A stretch of DNA of 7,989 bases from Alphaproteobacteria bacterium (GTDB lineage Bacteria; Pseudomonadota; Alphaproteobacteria; Sphingomonadales; Sphingomonadaceae). Of the stretch, positions 1 to 7,989 are shown piece by piece. The DNA is taken from the NCBI GenBank assembly GCA_018828205.1, contig JAHJWA010000190.1:1-7989 (forward strand). Direction: 5' to 3'. The notes under the pieces were generated by a model. It was given only the letters and a program-made list of their open reading frames with translations. It was not told the origin of the DNA and did no database searches. The stretch's first letter is position 1. Each line of letters opens with the position of its first letter. The position numbers and the translations under genes were made by a program.

Positions 1-330
1 CCGGTCGAGGTGACGATCTGGACCAATACGGTGCTCGAAACCAAGATTCCGGCGCTGGCGATCGCCGCCTTCCTGCTCGGTCTGGTGCCGATGTGGCTGA
101 TCCACCGCGGCACGAAATGGCGGCTGGAACGGCGCATTGCGGCGCTGGAATCCGCGGCCCGGGTCGGAAGCCGTTCGCGTGCGCCGACGCAGCCCGATGC
201 GCTCGCGCCCGCCGCACCCCCGGCACCGACGCGGCCGGTCGCCGAGCCGGACGATTCGCTCGCTCCTGCGCCGACCACGACTGCCTCATCCGCTTCTGCA
301 TCCGCCGCCGCCACGACCCAGAACCCATGA
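1..330 (+). CDS. LapA-domain membrane protein, 5' end cut off by window edge
   Basis: The reading frame is open to base 1, so this is the C-terminal part of a longer gene. The GTG at base 10 lies mid-domain and is probably not the true start. Visible are one hydrophobic helix (about residues 15-37 of the visible part, core LAIAAFLLGLVPMWLIH), a basic stretch (HRGTKWRLERR) directly after it, a short coiled-coil-like segment and an Ala/Pro-rich disordered tail. Hydrophobic helix, LVPMW and a basic heptad is the pattern of the LapA domain (formerly DUF1049). Members of that family are small inner-membrane proteins; in E. coli LapA works with LapB in control of lipopolysaccharide synthesis. The tail is unlikely to be conserved. 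The stop overlaps the pyrF start by four bases (ATGA), which suggests translational coupling. Family assignment is fairly sure; a role in LPS control here is inference. Confidence 0.75.
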   Translation, partial: PVEVTIWTNTVLETKIPALAIAAFLLGLVPMWLIHRGTKWRLERRIAALESAARVGSRSRAPTQPDALAPAAPPAPTRPVAEPDDSLAPAPTTTASSASASAAATTQNP

Positions 331-1001
331 GCAATCCAGTCTATCTCGCCCTCGACGAACCCCGGCTTGAGGAAGCGCATGCGCTCGCCGAACGCGCCAA
401 GCCGCATATCGGCGGGATCAAGCTGGGGATGGAGTTCTTCTACGCCCACGGCCACCACGGCGTGCTCGCCATCGCGCATCTCGGCCTGCCGATCTTTCTC
501 GACCTCAAACTGCACGACATTCCCAACACCGCCGCGCGCGCGATGCAGGCGGTGAGCGTGCTCGAACCCAGCATCGTCACCGTCCACGCCAGCGGCGGAC
601 GGGCGATGATGGAGGATGCCAAGGCAGCCGCAGGCGAGCGCTGCAAGGTGGTCGCGGTGACCATGCTCACCAGCCTCGACGAGCGCGATCTGGACCGCAC
701 CGGGGTGACGGGTTCGCCGCACGAGCATGTCTTGCGGCTTGCGGATCTGGCGCGCGAGGCCGGGCTCGACGGGATCGTCTGCTCGGGCCGCGAGGTTGCA
801 GCCGTCCACCGCGACTGGAAAGACGGCTTCCTCGTCGTTCCCGGCCTGCGCCCCGCCGGAAGCGCCTCCGGCGACCAGAAGCGTGTCGTCACCCCGCGCC
901 AGGCGCGCGACGACGGGGCCAGCGTGCTCGTGATCGGCCGACCGATCAGCCGCGCCGACGACCCGCTCGAAGCGGCTCGAGACATCGAAGCGACATTGTA
1001 G
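327..1001 (+). CDS. pyrF: Orotidine 5'-phosphate decarboxylase
   Basis: Converts orotidine 5'-phosphate to UMP, the final step of de novo pyrimidine synthesis, in the cytosol. The product is 224 residues, normal for the bacterial PyrF family. The catalytic charged network is complete: K32 in IKLGMEF and D59, K61, D64 in FLDLKLHDIPNT. The substrate aspartate is D10 (LALD), and the phosphate-binding end is present as PGLRPAG (172-178), DQKRVVTP (183-190) and VIGRPI (202-207). The ATG at 327 is chosen because it places the ALD strand at the usual distance from the N-terminus. A longer in-frame extension to base 93 would run through the LapA gene in another frame and is not credible. No clear Shine-Dalgarno precedes the start; the ATGA overlap with the upstream gene implies coupled translation. 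It is followed after 7 bases by trpF, so the two are very likely cotranscribed. Confidence 0.96.
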   Translation: MSNPVYLALDEPRLEEAHALAERAKPHIGGIKLGMEFFYAHGHHGVLAIAHLGLPIFLDLKLHDIPNTAARAMQAVSVLEPSIVTVHASGGRAMMEDAKAAAGERCKVVAVTMLTSLDERDLDRTGVTGSPHEHVLRLADLAREAGLDGIVCSGREVAAVHRDWKDGFLVVPGLRPAGSASGDQKRVVTPRQARDDGASVLVIGRPISRADDPLEAARDIEATL

Positions 1002-1008
1002 GAAACCC

Positions 1009-1641
1009 ATGACGACGCAGATCAAGATTTGCGGGCTCTCGACGCCCGAGACGATGGACGCCGCCATCGACGCCGGCGCGACCCATGTCGGGCTGGTTCA
1101 TTACGAGAAGAGCCCGCGCCATGTTGCGCTCGAAGACGCGGCCAAGCTGCGACGGCGGGTGCCCGAAGGCGTCAAGCTGGTGCTGGTGACCGTGGCGATG
1201 CAGCCGGACTATCTCGCGCGCTGCTACGAGGCGCTGCGGCCCGATGTGATCCAGTTCCACGGCTCCGAGACGGCCGAATGGATGGCGCTGGTGCGCAAGA
1301 CGATCAAGATCGAGACCTGGCGCGCGCTGGGGCTGCGCGAGGCCGCGACGCTCGAGCGCGCGCGGCAGTTCGCGGATTCCTGCGACCTGCTGCTGTTCGA
1401 CGCGCCAGCCAAGGAGTTGCCGGGCGGCAACGGCGTCTCGTTCCAGTGGGACCTGCTGCAGGGCTGGGAGCCGTTCATGCCCTGGGCGCTCGCGGGCGGG
1501 TTGACGCCGGAGAACGTCGGCGAGGCGATCGCGATCACCGGCGCGCCGCTGGTCGATGCCTCGAGCGGGCTCGAAACCGCGCCCGGCGTGAAGAGCGTCG
1601 AGCTGATCCGCGCCTTCTGCGAGGCCGTGAAGAGCGCGTAA
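1009..1641 (+). CDS. trpF: Phosphoribosylanthranilate isomerase
   Basis: Catalyses the Amadori rearrangement of N-(5'-phosphoribosyl)anthranilate to CdRP in tryptophan synthesis; a cytosolic TIM-barrel enzyme. At 210 residues it has the normal length. Key elements are the N-terminal IKICGL with the general base Cys8, SPRHV (35-39), QFHGSE (82-87), LLFDA with the general acid Asp131, GGNG.SF.W (139-147), LAGGLTPENV (161-170) and the phosphate-binding VDASSGLE (182-189). The first barrel strand after the Cys motif reads GLVHYEKSPR where many homologues have GFVF..SPR, a mild variation. The start has a good AGGAAA site at 1000-1005 that overlaps the pyrF stop codon. trpB follows after 79 bases with no terminator visible, so pyrF-trpF-trpB probably form one transcript. 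Confidence 0.96.
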   Translation: MTTQIKICGLSTPETMDAAIDAGATHVGLVHYEKSPRHVALEDAAKLRRRVPEGVKLVLVTVAMQPDYLARCYEALRPDVIQFHGSETAEWMALVRKTIKIETWRALGLREAATLERARQFADSCDLLLFDAPAKELPGGNGVSFQWDLLQGWEPFMPWALAGGLTPENVGEAIAITGAPLVDASSGLETAPGVKSVELIRAFCEAVKSA

Positions 1642-1708
1642 ACCCCCACAAAGCCGAGATGCGCGAGCGCAAACGCAAGCTGTCTCGACTTGGCCCGGCA
1701 TGACCGGC

Positions 1709-1715
1709 AAGGAAG
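1709..1715 (+). promoter_or_regulatory. Ribosome binding site that fixes the trpB start
   Basis: AAGGAAG lies five bases before the ATG at 1721. The other in-frame ATG, at 1700, has no purine-rich site before it and would add seven residues (MTGKEAC) of which part is encoded by this site itself. This favours 1721 as the start of trpB. Confidence 0.7.
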
Positions 1716-1720
1716 CCTGC

Positions 1721-2935
<1,215 letters not shown>

Positions 2936-2952
2936 TGTTCAACCTCCCGTCT

Positions 2953-3058
2953 CGTCATTGCGAGGAGCCCGAAGGGCGACGCGGCAATCCATGGAACGGC
3001 CTTGCGTTCGGTGGCGACGGCGGGCGATGGATTGCTTCGCCTGTGGCTCGCAATGACG
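2953..3058. repeat. Paired-hairpin palindromic element, copy A (106 bp)
   Basis: The ends are a perfect 12-bp inverted repeat, CGTCATTGCGAG (2953-2964) and CTCGCAATGACG (3047-3058). An inner pair GCAATCCAT (2984-2992) and ATGGATTGC (3027-3035) is also perfect. Each arm can also fold on itself: ATTGC (2957-2961) with GCAAT (2984-2988), and ATTGC (3031-3035) with GCAAT (3050-3054). The left arm carries a small inner hairpin GCCC-GAA-GGGC (2967-2977), the right arm a shorter one, GCC-TGT-GGC. The arms thus look like two REP-type units head to head. It begins 17 bases after the trpB stop and carries no ORF of its own. A related copy lies at 4037-4153. Confidence 0.85.
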
Positions 3059-3109
3059 CAGGTGGGGTATGGCTGGGAGCGGACATCCAGTGACCGCTTC
3101 CGCATCCCT

Positions 3110-3192
3110 CGTCATCCCGGACTTGATCCGGGATCCCGCTTCCTTTTTGGCCGGTCAAAGCAAGCGGGATCCCCGCCTTCGCGGGGATGACG
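3110..3192. repeat. Branched palindromic element between trpB and trpA (83 bp)
   Basis: A second, unrelated palindrome. The outer stem is CGTCATCCC (3110-3118) with GGGATGACG (3184-3192). Inside are a left hairpin CCCGGA-CTTGA-TCCGGG (3116-3132), a 12-bp stem GGGATCCCGCTT (3130-3141) with AAGCGGGATCCC (3162-3173), and a right hairpin CCCCGC-CTTC-GCGGGG (3171-3186). Some stems share bases and so are alternatives. From memory, the GTCATCCCGGA and GCGGGGATGAC ends belong to an intergenic repeat seen many times in proteobacterial genomes; copy number in this genome cannot be judged from one window. It ends 42 bases before the trpA start and could slow or terminate transcription, though it lacks a typical T tract. 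Confidence 0.8.
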
Positions 3193-3234
3193 GCAAAAAG
3201 GGTAGCGGAACTTTGACCAAAAGTGTGCCCCTCT

Positions 3235-4017
3235 ATGACTGATCGCCTCTCCACCACCTTCGCCAAACCTCACCCAGCCCTCGTCTGCTTCGTCACCGCG
3301 GGCGACGGCGACACCGCGGCCAATCTCGACGCGCTGGTCGCGGGCGGCGCGGATGTGATCGAGCTGGGGATGCCCTTCACCGATCCGATGGCCGATGGCC
3401 CCGCGATCCAGGCGGCGAATATCCGCTCGCTCGGAGGCGGGACCACCACCGCCGATGTCCTCGCCATCGCCGCCGCGTTTCGCGCGCGCCACCCGGAGGT
3501 GCCGCTGGTGCTGATGGGCTATGCCAACCCGATGGTGCGCCGCGGACCCGAATGGTTCGCGGTCGAATGCGCCAAGGCCGGGGTCGACGGGGTGATCTGC
3601 GTCGATATCCCGCCCGAGGAAGACGACGCGCTCGGCCCACAATTGCGCGCCGCCGGGATCGCCCCGATCCGCCTCGCCACCCCGACCACCGACGCCGCGC
3701 GCCTGCCGCGGGTGCTCGCGGGCTCGGAAGGGTTTCTCTATTACGTCTCCGTCGCCGGGATCACCGGCCAGCAGCAGGCCGCGCAGGCCAGCATCGAGGA
3801 AGCGGTCGCGCGGCTCAAGAGGGCGACCGACCTGCCCGTCGCGGTCGGCTTCGGTGTCCGCACGCCCGAACAGGCCGAGGCGATCGCCAAGGTTGCCGAC
3901 GGCGTGGTCGTGGGCTCGGCGCTGGTCGAACTGGTCGGCGAGCATGGCGCGGACGCCCCGGAGCACCTACGCGCGCTCACCGCCGCGCTGGCCGAGGCGG
4001 TCCACTCCGCGCGCTGA
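3235..4017 (+). CDS. trpA: Tryptophan synthase alpha chain
   Basis: Cleaves indole-3-glycerol phosphate to indole and glyceraldehyde 3-phosphate and channels indole to TrpB; a cytosolic TIM barrel. It is 260 residues from the ATG at 3235, close to the usual 260-270. The two catalytic acids are present: Glu43 in VIELGMPF and Asp54 in TDPMADGPAIQ. Other family marks are FVTAGD (19-24), MGYANP, DGVICVDIPPEE, YYVSVAGITG (the flexible loop-6 region) and VGFGVRTPEQA with VVVGSALVE near the end for phosphate binding. The GTG at 3223 would add four residues (MCPS) and is less likely because MTDRLSTTFA matches the usual N-terminus. Neither start has a good ribosome binding site. Unusually the gene is not coupled to trpB: 299 bases with two repeats lie between them. 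Confidence 0.96.
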   Translation: MTDRLSTTFAKPHPALVCFVTAGDGDTAANLDALVAGGADVIELGMPFTDPMADGPAIQAANIRSLGGGTTTADVLAIAAAFRARHPEVPLVLMGYANPMVRRGPEWFAVECAKAGVDGVICVDIPPEEDDALGPQLRAAGIAPIRLATPTTDAARLPRVLAGSEGFLYYVSVAGITGQQQAAQASIEEAVARLKRATDLPVAVGFGVRTPEQAEAIAKVADGVVVGSALVELVGEHGADAPEHLRALTAALAEAVHSAR

Positions 4018-4036
4018 GCTCTCGTCCGGATTTTCT

Positions 4037-4153
4037 CGGCATTGCGAGCGTCCGTCAGGACGCGCGGCAATCCAGGGTCCGGCCTCTCAGCCGCCGCGAG
4101 AGTTGCGGGAACAGTCCATGGATTGCCGCGTCGCTTCGCTCCTCGCAATGACG
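4037..4153. repeat. Paired-hairpin palindromic element, copy B (117 bp), inverted relative to copy A
   Basis: Same family as 2953-3058. The ends are CGGCATTGCGAG (4037-4048) and CTCGCAATGACG (4142-4153), pairing at 11 of 12 positions; the inner pair is GGCAATCCA (4066-4074) with TGGATTGCC (4119-4127). Its right arm, reverse-complemented, matches the left arm of copy A: 20 identical bases (2976-2995 against 4115-4134) and 16 identical bases (2953-2968 against 4138-4153), so the copies lie in opposite orientation. The left arm has its own perfect hairpin GCGTCC-GTCA-GGACGC (4048-4063). It fills most of the space between trpA and accD and ends just before the accD promoter candidate. Confidence 0.85.
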
Positions 4154-4176
4154 AAGGCTGTTTGCAACGACCGGTC

Positions 4177-4205
4177 TTGGCGGTTCCGGGCGAGCGCCCT
4201 ATAGG
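4177..4205 (+). promoter_or_regulatory. Candidate sigma-70-type promoter of accD
   Basis: TTGGCG (4177-4182), 17 bases, then TATAGG (4200-4205). Spacing is ideal and both hexamers are near consensus for a GC-rich alphaproteobacterium. Transcription would begin about seven bases after the -10 box, at or within two bases of the accD ATG (4214), giving a nearly leaderless mRNA. A weak TAGG is the only ribosome-site-like sequence and would fall inside the -10 box. The placement after copy B of the repeat fits a separate accD-folC unit. This is prediction by eye. Confidence 0.4.
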
Positions 4206-4213
4206 CTCCCCGC

Positions 4214-5062
4214 ATGAACTGGTTCAACCGCGTCCGCAATTCGCTCGCCTTCCTCCCCAAGCGCGAGACCGACAAGGATCTCTGGGTCAAATGCCCGGGA
4301 TGCCAGCAGATGGTCTTCGCGCAGGAATATGCCGAGAACCTCCACGTCTGCCCGCGCTGCGAGCATCACGGAAGGATCGGCGCCGACGAGCGGCTGCGGC
4401 AATTGCTCGACGCGGGCTACGACGTCCTGCCCCAGCCCGAGGTCCGCGAGGATCCGCTTAAATTCCGCGACACCAAGAAATACACCGACCGGCTCAAGCA
4501 GGCGCGCGCCAAGAACCCGCACCGCGATGCTTTCACCGTCGGCTCCGGCACGATCGAGGACCGACCGGCGGTGGTCGGGGTGCAGGATTTCGGCTTCATG
4601 GGCGGCAGCATGGGCATGGCGGTGGGCACCGCCTTCTGCCAGGGTGCCGAGCGCGCGCTGACCCGGCGTTGCCCCTATATCGTCGTCACCGCAGCGGGCG
4701 GCGCGCGGATGCAGGAGGGCATTCTGAGCCTGATGCAGATGCCCAAGGCCACGGTGATGACCCGCCGGCTCAAGGAAGCGGGCCTGCCCTATATCGTCGT
4801 GCTGACCGACCCGACCACGGGGGGCGTCACCGCCAGCTACGCGATGCTGGGCGATATCCACATCGCCGAGCCCGGCGCGCTGATCGGTTTCGCCGGCCAG
4901 CGGGTGATCCAGGACACGATCCGCGAACAGCTCCCCGATGGCTTCCAGCGCGCCGAATATCTCCACAAGCACGGCATGGTCGACATGGTGGTCCACCGCC
5001 ACGAGCTGAAAGACCGGCTGGCCACGGTGCTCGACTATCTGCAGCCCAGGGCTGCGGCGTAG
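4214..5062 (+). CDS. accD: Acetyl-CoA carboxylase carboxyltransferase subunit beta
   Basis: With AccA it transfers the carboxyl group from biotin carboxyl carrier protein to acetyl-CoA, making malonyl-CoA for fatty acid synthesis; cytosolic. It is 282 residues, the normal length. The N-terminal zinc ribbon is intact: Cys27, Cys30, Cys46, Cys49 (CPGC-x15-CPRC). The crotonase-fold carboxyltransferase domain follows from about residue 100, with FMGGSMGMAVG, TAAGGARMQEG, LTDPTTGGVTASYAMLGDI and GFAGQRVIQDTI, which hold the glycine-rich oxyanion and CoA-binding turns. The N-terminus MNWFNRVRN is typical, supporting the ATG at 4214. It is followed after 24 bases by folC, a pairing found widely in proteobacteria, so the two are probably cotranscribed. 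The upstream side carries a repeat and a promoter candidate, so it may be expressed apart from the trp genes. Confidence 0.97.
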   Translation: MNWFNRVRNSLAFLPKRETDKDLWVKCPGCQQMVFAQEYAENLHVCPRCEHHGRIGADERLRQLLDAGYDVLPQPEVREDPLKFRDTKKYTDRLKQARAKNPHRDAFTVGSGTIEDRPAVVGVQDFGFMGGSMGMAVGTAFCQGAERALTRRCPYIVVTAAGGARMQEGILSLMQMPKATVMTRRLKEAGLPYIVVLTDPTTGGVTASYAMLGDIHIAEPGALIGFAGQRVIQDTIREQLPDGFQRAEYLHKHGMVDMVVHRHELKDRLATVLDYLQPRAAA

Positions 5063-5086
5063 TCGCCAATCGCACGGGATGAGGTC

Positions 5087-6384
<1,298 letters not shown>

Positions 6385-6388
<4 letters not shown>

Positions 6389-7989
6389 GCTCCCGTCGCG
6401 ACCTCGCCCGCAATATCGGGCGCCACAACCCCCGAGGCGCGCCCTGCCCGCTTCTCGCGAATCCATTCCAGGATGCACAGGACCACCGCTACCATGCCGA
6501 TCAGCATGGTGAAGATGAACACGTCGTAATAGCCGCGCTCTTCGATCATCTGGCCAAGCGCGCCGCGCCCCAGAGTGCCGACCAGCAGCGTGAGCGAAGC
6601 CAGCAGCGCGTATTGCACCGCCGAATAGCCCTTGGCGACGATCGACGACAGCCAGGCGATATAGGCAGCGCCGGCGATGCCGATCGCCAGGTTCTCGCCG
6701 CCGATCGTGATCATCAGCCGCGCCAGCCGCTCGCTCCCGCCGGGGAATTGCATCACCGCCCACGTAAAGCCGGTGAAATCGCTGACCGCCTGCATGTTAG
6801 CCCCCCCCAGCGCCAGATCGGCGTAGAGCAGATTGGTGGCGGCAGCGAGGAACGCGCCCAGCGTCAGCGTGAACATCCGCCCGAAGGCGGTGATCATCCA
6901 GCCGCCCAGCGCCAGCCCCAATAAGATCGCACCGACACCGAAGAATTTCGAGGCCACCGCGACCTCGTCGAGCGTGTATTCCAGCTCGCCGAGGTAAAAG
7001 GGGTAGGCAAAGGTGCCCCAGATCGCGTCGGTGATGCGATAGGTCAGCACCAGCGCGAAGACGAGCACCAGCGACCAGCCCATGCGGCCGACGAATTCGA
7101 CCAGCGGCAGCAGCAGCGCGCGATAGAGCTGGTCGAGAACCAGACCGTCCGATTTCTCGGCCACGCGCCCTTCCTCGATAACATGCTTCCCGTCGCGGTT
7201 GAGCTTGACCAGCCAAGCGGCGATGAATGCGGGCACGATGATCGTCGCAGCGATGATCAACGGGCCATAGGTCGCGGTGAAGAGCGTCGGATCGGGCCGG
7301 TCTTCGGGGAGCGCGGTGAGCGAGCGGACCATGAAGATCAGCACGGTAACGATCGCCCAGCCCCACAGCAGACCCACCGCCAGCAGCGCCCAATTGCGCA
7401 CGCGCGGCTCGATTTCGCCGACCTCGTAGAGTTCGGCTGTCTTCTCCTCGTTCAGCAACGTCGCTGCGGCCTTGTCGACATCGGCGTCGGGCGCGAACAG
7501 ACCGGCAATGCCGATCCCGAGCATGATGACGCCCATCACGATATAGGTCTGCGGCCAGCCGATCCGCTCGGCGATGATCAGGCCCAGCGCGCCGCCCACC
7601 AGCGCCGCCAGGCGAAAGCCCATCTGCGTCACGGTCGAAAGGATATCGATCGTCGCCTCGTCATCGGCGATGTCGATGCGCCAGGCGTTGATGACGATAT
7701 CCTGCGTCGCGCTGGCGAAAGCCCCGATACCGGCCAGCAGGCTGAACCAGCCGAGCTGGCTCTTGGGATCGAGCAGCGACAGCGTGACGAGGATGATCCC
7801 GAGCAGCAATTGCATCGGCGCGATCCACTGCTTGCGCTTGCCGAGGCGGCGCAGCCACGGAATGTCGAGTCGGTCGACCAGCGGCGACCACAGGAACTGG
7901 AAGGCGTAGGCCAGCCCGATCAGCGAGAAGACGCCCATCGTCTCCAGATCGACCTCGGCCTCGCTCAGCCAGGCGTAGAGCGTTCCGAG
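6385..7989 (-). CDS. ampG: AmpG-family muropeptide (GlcNAc-anhydro-MurNAc peptide) permease, N-terminus beyond window
   Basis: A major-facilitator-superfamily inner-membrane permease that imports anhydromuropeptides for peptidoglycan recycling; in many Gram-negatives this pathway also signals beta-lactamase induction. The visible part is 534 codons, open to the right edge. The frame continues 17 codons above the ATG at 7936-7938 (LGTLYAWLSEAEVDLET), which is the normal AmpG sequence before GVFSLIGLAYAF, so that ATG is not the start. Family marks, numbered from that Met, are FQFLWSPLVDR (14-23), FASATQDIVI (74-83), DAIWGTFAYPFYL (304-316), GGENLAIGIAGAAYIAWLSS (413-432) and SAVQYALLAS (439-448). 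About a dozen hydrophobic segments are visible, with a polar cytoplasmic linker near 150-180 and another near 246-270. DIVI is followed by Asn84 where many AmpG proteins have Asp. The C-terminal tail (500-517) is non-hydrophobic and probably disordered. Confidence 0.85.

Noticed and set aside
93..326. N-terminal extension of pyrF upstream of 327
   Set aside because: It would encode 78 residues with no match to PyrF, inside the LapA gene in another frame; the ATGA overlap gives a better start.
3002..3190. Small + strand open frame between trpB and trpA
   Set aside because: It runs through both palindromic repeats and has no ribosome site or protein-like composition.
3213..3239. TTGACC and TATGAC as a trpA promoter
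   Set aside because: The spacer is only 15 bases and the -10 would overlap the trpA start codon.
5041..5055. GCAGCC-CAG-GGCTGC hairpin at the end of accD as a terminator
   Set aside because: It lies inside the accD reading frame, has no following T tract and sits before the closely linked folC.

Overview
The window reads as a chromosomal housekeeping segment of a GC-rich alphaproteobacterium. Gene order and protein wording (TrpA, TrpF, FolC, AmpG) best fit the order Sphingomonadales, probably an Erythrobacter-like lineage. This placement is by recognition, not a database search. No phage, transposase, CRISPR, tRNA or rRNA signal is visible.

Layout on the + strand: the 3' part of a LapA-domain membrane protein gene (1-330), then pyrF (327-1001), trpF (1009-1641), trpB (1721-2935), a 299-base gap filled with two kinds of palindromic repeat, trpA (3235-4017), a 196-base gap with a second copy of the first repeat plus a candidate promoter, accD (4214-5062) and folC (5087-6388). 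On the - strand an AmpG-type muropeptide permease gene (6385-7989, N-terminus beyond the right edge) converges on folC, and the two stop codons share one CTAG.

The + strand genes form a biosynthetic cluster. PyrF makes the last step to UMP. TrpF and TrpB/TrpA supply three of the late steps of tryptophan synthesis. AccD is the carboxyltransferase beta subunit for malonyl-CoA. FolC makes folylpolyglutamates. The trp genes for anthranilate and indole-glycerol phosphate synthesis are not in the window, so the pathway is split, as is usual in alphaproteobacteria. AmpG is functionally separate (peptidoglycan recycling).

I found no new gene system. The most interesting non-coding feature is the set of intergenic palindromes around trpA: two copies of a paired-hairpin element (2953-3058 and 4037-4153, in opposite orientation) and one unrelated branched palindrome (3110-3192). 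They separate trpB from trpA and trpA from accD. Other points are a TTGGCG-N17-TATAGG promoter candidate whose transcript of accD would be nearly leaderless, a Cys in place of the enterobacterial Ser in the PLP-binding loop of TrpB, and the shared CTAG stop.
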